64,000 bases of DNA from Chlorobiaceae bacterium (GTDB taxonomy: Bacteria; Bacteroidota; Chlorobiia; Chlorobiales; Chlorobiaceae): contig JAAXXI010000001.1 in NCBI GenBank assembly GCA_013334565.1, positions 90,692-154,691 on the forward strand, read 5' to 3'. Positions 9,153-18,428 of the stretch are shown here, piece by piece (position 1 is the stretch's first letter; the number at the start of each line of letters is the position of its first letter). The position numbers and the translations under genes were made by a program. Under the pieces are notes generated by a model. That model ran no database searches, was not told where the DNA came from, and saw nothing but the letters and a program-made list of their open reading frames with translations.

Positions 9153-10247
9153 ATGGAACAAAACACCATGATCGGAGAGCGAATATATAAGGCTCGAAAA
9201 GTCGCAGGGTTGACGCTTGCAGAATTAGGGGCACAAATCGGGGTCTCCCATACCGCTATCCAGAAGTTTGAAAAAGGCATTCTTACGCCAAACTCAGCGC
9301 AACTTCTGGCACTTGCAAAAGCCTGCGGCATTCGTACCGAATATTTCTTTCGTACCCATACCGTAGAACTGATCAAGCCTGAGTTCCGAAAACGGGTACA
9401 ATTTGGTATAACAGCACAGGAAAAGATATTGATAAGGGCGACTGAACAGGCGGAAAGGCGTGTAAAACTTCTCGGCTTGTACCCGTCACCACCAATTACA
9501 CCATTCAGGATTCCGGAAGCTCTTCTGCATAAAATCGAGAATTACGAACAGATAGAAGAGTTTTCCGAGACGTTACGAAATGAATGGCTGCTTGGTATGG
9601 ATCAAATCACGGACCTCTACGACACTCTTGAGGCCAACGGAATATTTGTCATCATGCTTGACGAAAAAAATTCCGCTTTCGACGGTCTGATGGCAAATGT
9701 CTGTACAAATGATGGCAGCATCTACCCGCTTATCGCCGTTTCAAAGCATTGGCCGTCAGACAGGCAACGATTCACGCTTGCCCATGAACTGGGGCATATT
9801 CTGCTTTCAGGCCGCCTCGGAGAAGAACTAGAAATTGAAAAGGCATGCAACCGTTTCGCAGGAGCGTTCCTTGTACCGAAACCCGCCATCATCCAGACCT
9901 TGGGAAAACAACGATCGGAAATCGAGTGGCATGAACTGTATACACTCAAGCATGAATACGGATTATCAATGGGCGGGTGGCTTATCAGGGCTAATCAGTG
10001 CGGGGTTATCACAAAAAGCGTATATGATTCACATTACATACGTTTCTCTAAAAAAGGGTGGCGAACCTGTGAGCCGGGAGAAGCATTACCGCAGGAACAA
10101 CCGAAACTTTTCGAGCAACTGGTTTTCAGGGCGTTGGGAGAGTCCCTGATAACCGAATCGGCAGCGGCGACTTTGCTGGGCATACCGCTGATGACGCTAT
10201 ACAGGCAACGCCAACTGGAACCTGAAGATGATTCTGCTCATCAGTGA
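9153..10247 (+). CDS. XRE helix-turn-helix / ImmA-IrrE metallopeptidase fusion regulator (likely antitoxin)
   Basis: This 364-residue protein has an N-terminal XRE DNA-binding domain (about residues 5-65, GLTLAELGAQIGVSHTAIQK). A C-terminal ImmA/IrrE domain carries FTLAHELGHILLSG, followed by the conserved EKACNRFAGAFLVP segment. Such proteins repress their own promoter and can act as antitoxins or as proteolytic switches. The gene overlaps the following PIN gene by 20 bases, a typical toxin-antitoxin arrangement. A palindrome lies directly upstream. The ATG at 9153 has no Shine-Dalgarno; a second ATG at 9168 is possible. The gene is AT-richer than its neighbours, consistent with transfer. 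Confidence 0.9.
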   Translation: MEQNTMIGERIYKARKVAGLTLAELGAQIGVSHTAIQKFEKGILTPNSAQLLALAKACGIRTEYFFRTHTVELIKPEFRKRVQFGITAQEKILIRATEQAERRVKLLGLYPSPPITPFRIPEALLHKIENYEQIEEFSETLRNEWLLGMDQITDLYDTLEANGIFVIMLDEKNSAFDGLMANVCTNDGSIYPLIAVSKHWPSDRQRFTLAHELGHILLSGRLGEELEIEKACNRFAGAFLVPKPAIIQTLGKQRSEIEWHELYTLKHEYGLSMGGWLIRANQCGVITKSVYDSHYIRFSKKGWRTCEPGEALPQEQPKLFEQLVFRALGESLITESAAATLLGIPLMTLYRQRQLEPEDDSAHQ

Positions 10248-10713
10248 CGCCAACATCCTGATTGATCTGGAGGCTGGCGAGCTGCTCGAAGTCTTCTTTC
10301 GCCTGCCTATGCAAATCGGTATACCGGATATCCTCTACAGGGAAGAAATAGAACCGGATACTCCTGGGCTTGAATTGCTGGGGTTGACACTGCTTGAAAT
10401 TGAAGGTCCATATGTTGAATATGCCTACAATCTTCCATTACGGTATGGAACAAAACCAAGCCATAATGATTATCTCGCACTTGCACTTGCAAAGCAGGAA
10501 CGATGCCCGCTCCTAACCGGCGACCGGGAGTTGAGAAGAGTTGCGGAGGCTGAAAAAGTTGAAACAATGGGCACGATCTGGGTGCTTGAAAACCTTGTCA
10601 GGCATGCCATTATCGAGGCGCAATCAGCCTATGATTCGCTTGAAAAAATGAGACAGTCAGGACGACGGCTTCCATGGCATGATGCTGAAAAAATTCTCCG
10701 GGCCCTTTTCTAA
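10228..10713 (+). CDS. PIN-domain protein (probable toxin ribonuclease)
   Basis: This 161-residue protein starts with ILLISDANILIDL, the first PIN acidic motif. It has later acidic positions in PSHNDYLALALAKQE and in PLLTGDRELRRVAE, so the catalytic aspartate set looks intact. PIN toxins cleave RNA and are held in check by a cognate antitoxin; here the overlapping XRE-ImmA/IrrE gene is the obvious candidate. Resembles DUF3368/COG2405-type PIN proteins found in such pairs. Toxicity and target RNA are inferred, not shown. Confidence 0.85.
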   Translation: MILLISDANILIDLEAGELLEVFFRLPMQIGIPDILYREEIEPDTPGLELLGLTLLEIEGPYVEYAYNLPLRYGTKPSHNDYLALALAKQERCPLLTGDRELRRVAEAEKVETMGTIWVLENLVRHAIIEAQSAYDSLEKMRQSGRRLPWHDAEKILRALF

Positions 10714-10744
10714 ATCCATTCCGCTCTATCCCGGATGCACATAT

Positions 10745-10779
10745 AAAAAAAAGCCGGAGATGCTGGGCATTTCCGGCTT
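10745..10779 (-). terminator. Terminator of the transaldolase gene
   Basis: The stem AAGCCGGAAATGC / GCATCTCCGGCTT (minus strand) is followed by an eight-base T run. It lies between the convergent PIN and transaldolase genes and may also stop transcription from the left. Confidence 0.88.
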
Positions 10780-10808
10780 GAGAGGAATCTGAAAGGTGCA
10801 GGTAAAAC

Positions 10809-11477
10809 CTACTTCTTCATCACCGAAGCGTCTTCCATGAATTTCTTCAGGCCGAGATCGGTAAGCGGGTGGTTGACCAGCTGCTTGATGACGCTGAAAG
10901 GAATCGTCGCAATATCGGCGCCGAGCATGGCGGATTCGACCACGTGCTGCGGATGCCTGACGCTGGCGACGATGACCTCGGTCGGATAGCCGTAGTTGTC
11001 GTAGATATGTACGATCTGCTCGACAAGCGCCATGCCTTCCGTGCTGATATCGTCGAGCCTGCCGACGAAGGGGCTGACAAAGCTTGCTCCGGCTTTTGCG
11101 GCCAACAGCGCCTGGTTCGGAGAGAAAACCAGGGTTGCGTTGGTGCGGATGCCGTTATCGGAAAAATGCCTGATCGCCTTGAGGCCCTCGAGGGTAAGCG
11201 GGCACTTGATGACGACATTTTCGTGAATGTTGGCAAGGTCCTCGCCCTCCACGATCATCTCGCGGGCGTTGAGGCTGGTCACTTCGGCGCTGACCGGACC
11301 ATCGACGATTTCGCAGATCCGGGCGATATGCTCCTTGAAGTCCCCGTAAGTGAAATTACTTGGGTCGCTGACGATTTTCGCGATCAGCGAAGGGTTGGTC
11401 GTCACACCGTCAAGCATGCCGAGCTCGGCTGCTGCACGGATTTCGTCAAGATTGGCGGTATCGATGAAAAATTTCAT
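10809..11477 (-). CDS. tal: Transaldolase (TalC/FSA-type short form)
   Basis: This 222-residue protein is the short transaldolase or fructose-6-phosphate aldolase form. The N-terminal [16 protein letters not shown] and [11 protein letters not shown] are diagnostic. The Schiff-base lysine lies in [15 protein letters not shown] at about residue 88, and [10 protein letters not shown] and the phosphate-binding region follow. It would move dihydroxyacetone units among sugar phosphates in the pentose phosphate pathway. Sequence alone does not cleanly separate transaldolase from fructose-6-phosphate aldolase activity. It follows the deoxyhypusine-synthase-like gene by ten bases on the same strand, so the two are probably co-transcribed. 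Confidence 0.93.
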   Translation of the reverse strand: MKFFIDTANLDEIRAAAELGMLDGVTTNPSLIAKIVSDPSNFTYGDFKEHIARICEIVDGPVSAEVTSLNAREMIVEGEDLANIHENVVIKCPLTLEGLKAIRHFSDNGIRTNATLVFSPNQALLAAKAGASFVSPFVGRLDDISTEGMALVEQIVHIYDNYGYPTEVIVASVRHPQHVVESAMLGADIATIPFSVIKQLVNHPLTDLGLKKFMEDASVMKK

Positions 11478-11487
11478 TTGAACTCCC

Positions 11488-12537
11488 TTAGGCGTTTACC
11501 TGTTGGCGATCGAGCATTGCATTGAAATTCTTTGCCTTGCGGCCTTCCCAGTTGCGCTTGTGGTAGGCGTAACCGGCGATGAGAGGCATGGCGATGGTGG
11601 CTTCGGCATAGACCATCTGCTCGTAAACCGTATCGACCTTGCCCCATGAGCTGGCTTCCTTGAGGGTAGAGCCGGAAAGGGCTCCGTCGCGCTCGTCGGC
11701 AACCGTGATCTGGACGGCATAGGTGTGCATCGTGACATCTTCGTAACCGAGCACTTCGGCCGCGACGACGATATCCTGGGTGAAGTTTTTCGGAACACCG
11801 CCGCCGATCATGAAAATGCCGGTTTTGTCGTTCTCGATCTTGATCCTGGTAAGTTCGCGGAAATCCTTGACGGAATCGATGGCGACATGCTTTTCGGGAT
11901 TGTTCCACTGGTGGTGGACAAGGCCGAAGCCTGCGGAACAGTCGGAAAATGCCGGGCAGAAAATAGGCACGCCCTTCTCGTATGCCTTGTAGACAATTGA
12001 ATTCTTGTCGAGGTTGTTTTTCTCGATATACCGCGCCATCTCAATGATGAACTCGCGGGAAGAACAGGCTCCGGGCTGCATGGAATTCGCGATGATCGCC
12101 ATGGTGTCGTCACAGACGCGCAGATCGTCCTCGTCGATATAGGTATCGTAGATACGGTCGATGTGCATCTCCCTCAGGATGGCGTCATCGATGAACGGGG
12201 TCCCTTTGTAGTGACGGAAGCCGAGCGCCTCGAAGAAATCCTGGTCGACGATGTTCGCTCCTGTCGAAACAATCGCGTCTACCATGTGATGCTCCAGCAT
12301 GTCGATGATGACCTGCTTCAGTCCTGCGCTGATAAGGGAACCTGCAAGCGTCAGGATGACGGCGCAATCCTTGTCCTGCTGCATGAGATCGACAATGGAT
12401 GCCGCCCTCTGGAGATTTCTCGCCTGGAAAGCCGTATCGCCCATCTGGTCGATGAGAGGAACAATATTCAGCTGCTTGATGTCGATATGCTTTACCGGCG
12501 CGCTCAACAACTCTTCTTTTCTGACCCCTGTGTCCAT
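11488..12537 (-). CDS. Deoxyhypusine-synthase-like protein
   Basis: This 349-residue protein aligns by eye with eukaryotic/archaeal deoxyhypusine synthase. It has [14 protein letters not shown] near the N-terminus, [33 protein letters not shown] for NAD binding, and the catalytic-lysine motif EASSWGKV with the lysine near residue 300. Bacteria lack eIF5A, so the protein substrate is absent. Bacterial homologues are suspected or shown to make polyamines such as homospermidine by the same aminobutyl-transfer chemistry. Which product it makes here is unknown. It forms a likely operon with the transaldolase gene. Confidence 0.88.
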   Translation of the reverse strand: MDTGVRKEELLSAPVKHIDIKQLNIVPLIDQMGDTAFQARNLQRAASIVDLMQQDKDCAVILTLAGSLISAGLKQVIIDMLEHHMVDAIVSTGANIVDQDFFEALGFRHYKGTPFIDDAILREMHIDRIYDTYIDEDDLRVCDDTMAIIANSMQPGACSSREFIIEMARYIEKNNLDKNSIVYKAYEKGVPIFCPAFSDCSAGFGLVHHQWNNPEKHVAIDSVKDFRELTRIKIENDKTGIFMIGGGVPKNFTQDIVVAAEVLGYEDVTMHTYAVQITVADERDGALSGSTLKEASSWGKVDTVYEQMVYAEATIAMPLIAGYAYHKRNWEGRKAKNFNAMLDRQQVNA

Positions 12538-12582
12538 GTCGTATCTCCCCTGTCCATTGAAAATGAAATAAATAAAAAAAAA

Positions 12583-12683
12583 GAGAGTAAGCTTGCTATA
12601 TCACACATTCATATTACCGGATGCTGCTTCCTTCCGGACCTGACATGGTTGGGTAACTGAATGTTGTATAGGACTTACTCTCC
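12583..12683 (-). ncRNA. ffs: 4.5S signal recognition particle RNA
   Basis: The minus strand contains the conserved SRP domain IV hairpin GTCAGGTCCGGAAGGAAGCA within a long imperfect hairpin. The ends pair as GGAGAGTAAG (near 12683) and CTTACTCTC (near 12583). A run of nine T residues follows the 3' arm and should terminate transcription. The length of about 100 bases fits the short bacterial form lacking the Alu domain. It binds Ffh and targets membrane proteins to FtsY. The exact 5' end is inferred from the pairing. Confidence 0.93.
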
Positions 12684-12923
12684 TAATATAATCTGTTTCG
12701 GGTTCTTGTTCACTCATGGAACCGGAAACAAGTTGCATAATATAGCGCAATGAAATCAAAAAACAAATAATAGCGCTTTTATCTTTATGGCAACTGTTAT
12801 AACTTCATAGGCTCCTGCTGACAGCCCCGGCTGCAAACCAGCAGACTGGTTCTATCTCAACAAATAAACGGTCCTGCATGATGCGGCCGCACCGCTGCCG
12901 GATGCTGAGGCAATAACCGATAT

Positions 12924-13970
12924 ATGCGAACACTGCGAATTCTGAGCGGGATGCGCCCGACCGGAAAACTCCACCTCGGGCACTATACCGGGGCACTGGA
13001 AAACTGGGTGGCACAGCAGAACCTGCTGAACGAGGACGGCTCGAGAGCCTATGAAACCTGCTTCCTCATAGCCGACTACCACAACCTCACGACATCGCTC
13101 GATACGGGCGATATCTATACGCACACGATAGACATGCTTGTCGACTGGCTCGCTGCCGGGGTCGATCCGGAAAAAAGCCCGGTCTTCCGCCAGTCCCAGA
13201 TAAAAGAGCATGCGGAGCTTTTCCTGATTTTCTCGATGCTGATCACCTCTTCCAGGCTCGAAAGGAACCCGACCCTCAAGGAGCAGGTGCGCGACCTCAA
13301 CATGGATTCGCTCGTCTACGGCCATCTCGGCTACCCGGTCCTGCAGGCTGCCGATATCCTTCTCTACAAAGGCAATGTGGTGCCGGTCGGAGAGGACCAG
13401 ATACCCCACGTTGAGATCACCCGCGAGATAGCCAGGAAATTCAACAATCATTACACCCATCCGGTAGTCGGCGACGTTTTCCCGGAACCCGAACCGAAGA
13501 TAACGAAATTCTCGAGGCTCGTGGGGCTGGACGGCAAGGCCAAGATGTCCAAATCGCTGGGCAACACCATTTACCTTTCGGATGCTCCTGAAGAGGTGAT
13601 GAAAAAAATGAGGAATGCCGTTACCGATACGCAGAAGGTCCGCAAAAATGACCCGGGGCGGCCGGAAATCTGCACAGTGTTCAGCTACCATGAAAAATTC
13701 ACGGCACCGCATCAGCTTGCCGGCATCGAAGAGGGCTGCCGCAGCGGATCGCTCGGATGTGTGGACTGCAAGAAACTCTGCTCTGAAAATATTTCCAGCG
13801 AATTGGCCCCGCTCCTCGAAAAACGGCGCCACTACGAAGCCAATCCTGACCTTGTCAGAAATATCCTCATCGAGGGAGAAACCAGGGCAAGGGAGATCGC
13901 CAATCATACCATGCAGGAAGTGAGAGAAGCCATGAAGCTCGGACAGAAAACCATAAGCAGCAACCTGTAA
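12924..13970 (+). CDS. trpS: Tryptophanyl-tRNA synthetase
   Basis: This 348-residue class I synthetase charges tRNA-Trp. The HIGH-type motif is seen as GMRPTGKLHLGHYTGAL near residues 9-25 and the KMSKS motif as DGKAKMSKSLGN near 210. GEDQIPHVEITREIARKFN is the conserved middle motif. Length is normal. TGAGG lies about 13 bases before the ATG. It is the first gene of a tight cluster with a HAD hydrolase (5-base gap) and argS. Confidence 0.96.
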   Translation: MRTLRILSGMRPTGKLHLGHYTGALENWVAQQNLLNEDGSRAYETCFLIADYHNLTTSLDTGDIYTHTIDMLVDWLAAGVDPEKSPVFRQSQIKEHAELFLIFSMLITSSRLERNPTLKEQVRDLNMDSLVYGHLGYPVLQAADILLYKGNVVPVGEDQIPHVEITREIARKFNNHYTHPVVGDVFPEPEPKITKFSRLVGLDGKAKMSKSLGNTIYLSDAPEEVMKKMRNAVTDTQKVRKNDPGRPEICTVFSYHEKFTAPHQLAGIEEGCRSGSLGCVDCKKLCSENISSELAPLLEKRRHYEANPDLVRNILIEGETRAREIANHTMQEVREAMKLGQKTISSNL

Positions 13971-13975
13971 AGCAC

Positions 13976-14674
13976 ATGCCCGGAAAAAAGAAATACGCGT
14001 TCATTTTCGACATGGACGGGGTGCTGACGGACAATATGCGCTTTCACGCCGAATCATGGGTTGAACTTTTCAGGGACTACGGGCTCGAAGGCATGGATGC
14101 CGAGAGATACCTGGTCGAAACCGCGGGCATGAAAGGGCTCGACGTGCTCCGTTATTTCCTCGACCCCGATATCGGCCATGCCGAAGCCGAACGCCTCACC
14201 GACCTCAAGGATTTCCTGTACCGCGTCATGTACCGCGGTCGTATCAAACCCCTTCCGGGCCTGAACGAATTTCTCGATGCAGCAGCAAAGCTTGGCATCG
14301 GGCTCGGTATCGGCACCGGAGCGGGCCACGCCAATATCAGGTATGTGCTCGGACTTCTCGGGCTTGAGGACCGTTTTGGCGCCGTCGTGAGCGCTTACGA
14401 CGTCGAACGGGGCAAACCCAGGCCGGACATTTTCCTCCGTGCTGCAGAACTCCTCGGTGTCGAGCCGTCCTCCTGCATCGTCTTCGAAGATGCGCTCCCA
14501 GGGGTCGAGGCCGCACGGAATGCGGGCATGCAATGCGTTGCCCTGACAACAACCAATGACGCCGGGGCGTTCGCATCTTTCGACAACATACTCGACATGG
14601 CCGACGATTTCACGGCACTCCTGCCCGCCGAACTGACGGCAAAACTCCTCCTCAGGCAATCAATGACCTTTTGA
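13976..14674 (+). CDS. HAD-superfamily hydrolase, beta-phosphoglucomutase-like
   Basis: This 232-residue protein shows HAD motif I at [10 protein letters not shown] (D12, D14), motif II in GIGTGAG, motif III with K in [12 protein letters not shown], and motif IV in [19 protein letters not shown]. The helical cap between about residues 20 and 90 places it with the beta-phosphoglucomutase/phosphatase group. The substrate is unknown; such enzymes often remove or move phosphate on sugar phosphates. It lies between trpS and argS and slightly overlaps the possible TTG start of argS, so it is translated in the same operon. Confidence 0.88.
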   Translation: MPGKKKYAFIFDMDGVLTDNMRFHAESWVELFRDYGLEGMDAERYLVETAGMKGLDVLRYFLDPDIGHAEAERLTDLKDFLYRVMYRGRIKPLPGLNEFLDAAAKLGIGLGIGTGAGHANIRYVLGLLGLEDRFGAVVSAYDVERGKPRPDIFLRAAELLGVEPSSCIVFEDALPGVEAARNAGMQCVALTTTNDAGAFASFDNILDMADDFTALLPAELTAKLLLRQSMTF

Positions 14675-14685
14675 TAACGACCCAG

Positions 14686-16344
14686 ATGCATGAATTTTTT
14701 ATCCCGTTCATAAGCGATGCCCTGAAATCCGCCGGTATCGAAACTGACAAACCGGTCCAGATCGAGCAACCTGCCGACAGGAAGTTCGGAGATTTTTCGA
14801 CCAATATCGCCATGCTCTGTGCAAAGGAGTGCAGGAGGAACCCTCGTGAACTGGCAGGCGAGCTGCTCAGGCACCTTTCATTCCCTGCGGGCACGGTCGC
14901 AAAGTCCGAAGTGGCAGGCCCGGGGTTCATCAATTTCTACCTCTCTCCGCTCTTCATCATGAAATCGGTCGAGCAAATCCTGCTCGACGGCGATGCTTAC
15001 GGCAAAGGCCGTTCCGGTGCCGGTCAAAGGGCAGTCGTCGAATATGTGAGCGCCAACCCGACCGGACCGCTCACAATAGGCAGGGGCAGGGGCGGCGTGC
15101 TCGGGGACTGTATCGCGAACCTGCTTGAAACCCAGGGGTACGAGGTCACGAGGGAATATTATTACAACGATGCGGGCAAGCAGATGACCATCCTTGCGGA
15201 ATCGGTCCGGTACCGCTATCTCGAACTCTGCGAACAAGCCGTGGATTTCCCCCCCACGCATTACCAGGGCGAGTACATCAGGGATATCGCAGAAGTGGTG
15301 TTCATGGAACACAGCACCGCTCTTGCAGGTTCCGGTGAACTCGGGGTATTCAAGGAAGCGGCCGAAACCATTATTTTCAACTCCATAAGGGCAACCCTCG
15401 AACGCCTCGGCATCAGGCACGACTCCTTTTTCAACGAGCATACCCTTTACATTAAGGACAGCGAGGGCACCTCTCCCAATCAGAGGGTCATCGACGCCCT
15501 CGCCTCGAAAGGGTTCATCGGCAATCATGAAGGGGCAACCTGGTTCATGACGACGAAACTCGGGCAGGAAAAGGACAAGGTGCTCGTCAAATCGTCAGGG
15601 GAACCAAGCTACCGGCTGCCGGACATCGCCTACCACATCACCAAGTTCGACCGCAAGTTCGACCGGATGATCAACGTGTTCGGTGCAGACCACATCGACG
15701 AATACCCGGATGTCCTCGAAGCGCTCAAAATCCTCGGATACGATACCGGATGTATCGAAATAGCCATAAACCAGTTCGTCACGACGACCGTCGAAGGACA
15801 GACCCTGAAAATGTCGACCCGGAAGGGGAACGCCGATCTTCTCGACGATCTTATCGACGATGTCGGTGCCGATGCGACAAGGCTTTTCTTCATCATGCGC
15901 GGCAAGGATTCCCACCTGAACTTCGATGTGGAACTTGCCAAGAAACAGTCGAAAGACAACCCGGTCTTTTACCTGCAGTACGCTCACGCAAGGATATGCA
16001 GCCTTCTGAGGATGGCGAAGCAGGAAACGGGCTTCGACGCGGATCTTGTCAACAATTATGAGGGGTTGAGCCGCCTCGAGTCACCGTCGGAAATCCAGCT
16101 CGGTTTCTCGCTGCTCGAATACCCTCACTGGGCCAGGACAAGCCTGAGGCTTCTTGAACCGCAGAAAATGGTCGAATACCTCCACTCGCTCTCGGAACAG
16201 TACCACCGGTTCTACCAGGAATGTCCCATCATCAAGGCGGAACCTGAAATTACAGAGGCCAGGCTGCTGCTCTCCATAGCGACGCGCCAGGTCCTTCGAA
16301 ACGGCTTCAGGATACTCGGGATCTCGGCTCCTGAAGCCATGTAG
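14686..16344 (+). CDS. argS: Arginyl-tRNA synthetase with altered HIGH motif
   Basis: This class I synthetase of about 552 residues charges tRNA-Arg. It has the Add1 N-terminal domain, the segment SANPTGPL leading into the HIGH region, [10 protein letters not shown], the anticodon domain ([12 protein letters not shown]) and the terminal [14 protein letters not shown]. The KMSKS-like segment is LKMSTRKGN. At the HIGH site the protein reads TIGR (15073-15084), so both histidines are replaced; the frame is otherwise intact and the flanking GRGG is kept. An in-frame TTG at 14671 overlapping the HAD stop is an alternative start. Confidence 0.95.
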   Translation: MHEFFIPFISDALKSAGIETDKPVQIEQPADRKFGDFSTNIAMLCAKECRRNPRELAGELLRHLSFPAGTVAKSEVAGPGFINFYLSPLFIMKSVEQILLDGDAYGKGRSGAGQRAVVEYVSANPTGPLTIGRGRGGVLGDCIANLLETQGYEVTREYYYNDAGKQMTILAESVRYRYLELCEQAVDFPPTHYQGEYIRDIAEVVFMEHSTALAGSGELGVFKEAAETIIFNSIRATLERLGIRHDSFFNEHTLYIKDSEGTSPNQRVIDALASKGFIGNHEGATWFMTTKLGQEKDKVLVKSSGEPSYRLPDIAYHITKFDRKFDRMINVFGADHIDEYPDVLEALKILGYDTGCIEIAINQFVTTTVEGQTLKMSTRKGNADLLDDLIDDVGADATRLFFIMRGKDSHLNFDVELAKKQSKDNPVFYLQYAHARICSLLRMAKQETGFDADLVNNYEGLSRLESPSEIQLGFSLLEYPHWARTSLRLLEPQKMVEYLHSLSEQYHRFYQECPIIKAEPEITEARLLLSIATRQVLRNGFRILGISAPEAM

Positions 16345-16351
16345 GAAGCGT

Positions 16352-16942
16352 TCAGCTCCGGTAAAGGCTATGCTCGGCGATGTAGTGCCTGATCGAGGAA
16401 GGGACCAGACCTTCTACAGGCTCTCCCCGTGCGACAAGCTCCCTGATTTCCGTGGAGGAGACCGGAAGGTCGAATGCAATGAACCGGACAGACCCCGCAT
16501 ACGGACTGATGTTCGCGACGTTTGCGGCTGAGCGGTTTTCCCTCCCGAAAACAGCGATTTCACACAAATCCATTACCGTTCCCGGCTCTTTCCATAACGG
16601 AAGTTCCCGGTAGCTGTCCTCTCCAAGCAGAAGGGTAATATGCTGGCTGGGATAGAGCGTATGGATGTACTTCAGCAGATCGACGGTATAGGAGGGAGTG
16701 CGCTTTTCCAGTTCCCAGCCGCAGACCTCGCTGGATACCCCGGTAAGGTTTATCTCGGCCGAAAGCAGTTCGGCCATATGTTTTCTGTCTGAATCGTGCG
16801 CGCCCCGCCCATGCTTGAACGGGTTGTTCGATACGGAAATGATGATACGGTCGAGCTGAAGAAGCTCCCTTGCAAGAAGACAGAGCGCAAGGTGTCCGTT
16901 ATGTGGCGGATCGAACGATCCGCCATATACTCCGAGCCGCAC
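16352..16942 (-). CDS. nadD: Nicotinate-nucleotide adenylyltransferase
   Basis: This 196-residue enzyme joins nicotinate mononucleotide and ATP to form deamido-NAD. The nucleotidyltransferase motif GGSFDPPHNGHLAL is at residues 7-20, the substrate region is SNNPFKHG, and the C-terminal SSTEIREL is the second ATP-binding motif. Length is normal. It lies 11 bases after the BamD-like gene on the same strand and converges on argS with a 7-base gap and no obvious terminator. Confidence 0.95.
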   Translation of the reverse strand: MRLGVYGGSFDPPHNGHLALCLLARELLQLDRIIISVSNNPFKHGRGAHDSDRKHMAELLSAEINLTGVSSEVCGWELEKRTPSYTVDLLKYIHTLYPSQHITLLLGEDSYRELPLWKEPGTVMDLCEIAVFGRENRSAANVANISPYAGSVRFIAFDLPVSSTEIRELVARGEPVEGLVPSSIRHYIAEHSLYRS

Positions 16943-16953
16943 TGCCGTTCAGC

Positions 16954-17856
16954 TTATTTGGAGCGGAGATTGCCTTTGATTTTGTCCCGCTCACCCTGCA
17001 TCTGCTTTTCCTTCGCCGGATAGAGCTGCAGGTACTGATCGATCGTCTGGTTCGCATCGAACCATTTCTTCCTCTTTATAAGCACATCGATCTTTCCGGT
17101 CCAGGCAAGAGGGGCATAGCTCGTTTCCGGATACTTGGTGATGACTTCGTCATAATAGATACCGGCAGCCCTGTACTTTTTCAGCTGGATATACGTTCTG
17201 GCGATCGTGAAGGTATTCTTTGCGAGCTTTTCCCTCAGGACGGGAATTGTCTTCGCCGCATAGTTCAGGCTGTCGAGACGGTGAATCTGGGATTTTGCAG
17301 AAGCAAGCCCCTCCCTGTAAGACTGATTGTTCGGGTTGACTTTCAGCAGTTCCGTATACATTTCGATATCACCGGCATACTTTGCGGAGTCAGGTTCCGG
17401 GTAAAGCTCACGGTAAAGGGTGTACTGCTCTATTGCCTTGACGGTATGTTCCTGGTCGAGTTCGTAATGAGGAGAAAGTTTCTCATGTGATTTCGCCAGC
17501 ATGAATTGCGCTGTTTTGAGATAGGGAGATGAGGGTACCTGACGGATGAGCCGTCCATACATATCGACAGCGAGAAGGTACTGTTTCGAAGCATAATAGG
17601 TCTGTCCGAGCAGGAACAGCACCTTATCCTCGAATGCCGTTCCCCGCGATGTGAAGATCAGCGATTCAAGCTTCAGGGCGGCATCGTCGTACTTTCTTTT
17701 TGCATAGAGGCCCTGGGCTGCATCGTAGCTCTCCTTCACTCTCGAAGAAGCAGGTTTGTTAGCCGCATGTTTTGAAGAAGAACAGCCGGAACTCACAAGC
17801 GTGATGGCCATGAACAGGACAGGAAAGGCACGGGAGAAAAATCTGGAAAAAGGCAT
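16954..17856 (-). CDS. bamD: BamD-like outer membrane assembly lipoprotein
   Basis: This 300-residue protein has a lipoprotein signal with lipobox VSSGC (C25), then tetratricopeptide-type repeats throughout: AAQGLYAKRKYDDAALKLES, LGQTYYASKQYLLAVDMYGR, and a later RTYIQLKKYRAAGIYYDEV. The repeat spacing and HYELDQEHTVKAIEQYTLYR match BamD/ComL of the beta-barrel assembly machine. It would sit on the periplasmic face of the outer membrane and help insert barrel proteins. The C-terminal part is longer than E. coli BamD. It is followed closely by nadD. Confidence 0.85.
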   Translation of the reverse strand: MPFSRFFSRAFPVLFMAITLVSSGCSSSKHAANKPASSRVKESYDAAQGLYAKRKYDDAALKLESLIFTSRGTAFEDKVLFLLGQTYYASKQYLLAVDMYGRLIRQVPSSPYLKTAQFMLAKSHEKLSPHYELDQEHTVKAIEQYTLYRELYPEPDSAKYAGDIEMYTELLKVNPNNQSYREGLASAKSQIHRLDSLNYAAKTIPVLREKLAKNTFTIARTYIQLKKYRAAGIYYDEVITKYPETSYAPLAWTGKIDVLIKRKKWFDANQTIDQYLQLYPAKEKQMQGERDKIKGNLRSK

Positions 17857-18255
17857 AGAGAAACTCCATTATCCGATTAAAAGATCAAAAAAGACTCGGC
17901 AAAGACAAATGCGAATCGGGCATATAACCATAAAGCTTTTCTTCAGCTGACGCCGATATGCCCTGATCCGTGTTCATGGCATATTGAAAAGTGGCAGAGG
18001 TATTACAATTGCTCAAACCCTGTTCAGTACCTTTAAATCTGCATATCTTTCAATATTACAATCTCTTTGCCTCAGAAACAATATTCGGCACAGATTTTTA
18101 CACCCGTTACCCGGTACAGGCATTCTTGTCCGAATTACTGCACAGTGAGGTATTTGCGGATACCGGAAATGAATAGAGTCTTGCGAAACGGGAGTTATTC
18201 AGGCAGCCGCTGAAATATAAGGGAAGAAATGTGCTGTATTGTCGGGAAAAAAGGG
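17857..18255. other. Intergenic region without recognisable genes
   Basis: About 400 bases between the BamD-like gene and tRNA-Ala. I see no open frame with protein-like character and no strong hairpin. It probably holds the promoter of the BamD-nadD unit and the 3' flank of the tRNA. Confidence 0.5.
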
Positions 18256-18328
18256 TGGAGCTTAGGGGAGTCGAACCCCTGACCTTCTCATTGCGAACGA
18301 GACGCTCTACCAACTGAGCTAAAGCCCC
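18256..18328 (-). tRNA. tRNA-Ala, anticodon CGC
   Basis: The minus strand folds into a full cloverleaf. The acceptor stem is GGGGCTT/AAGCTCC, the D arm contains AGCTCAGTTGGTAGAGC, the anticodon loop is TTCGCAA, and the T arm is AGGGGTTCGACTCCCCT. The discriminator is A, followed by CCC, so CCA is not fully encoded. The anticodon CGC reads GCG. Confidence 0.95.
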
Positions 18329-18366
18329 GTATATTTCCATGGGCGCCATGCAGTTTGGGCCCTGTT

Positions 18367-18395
18367 GGCAAAATAGCCTGCGGTGCAGGCTATTT
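18367..18395 (-). terminator. Terminator of the ATP synthase F0/delta operon
   Basis: A perfect 11-bp stem (AAATAGCCTGC / GCAGGCTATTT) with a 3-base loop is followed on the minus strand by TTTT. It lies 34 bases after the atpH stop. Confidence 0.85.
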
Positions 18396-18428
18396 ACGCT
18401 GAATACTCTTTTCTGCAGGTGCTTTCGA

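Noticed and set aside
12852..13907. Long (351-codon) frame antisense to trpS
   Set aside because: trpS is certain; long antisense frames are common here because of GC-rich third positions. The same applies to 27505-28785, 14878-15528 and 48507-49652.
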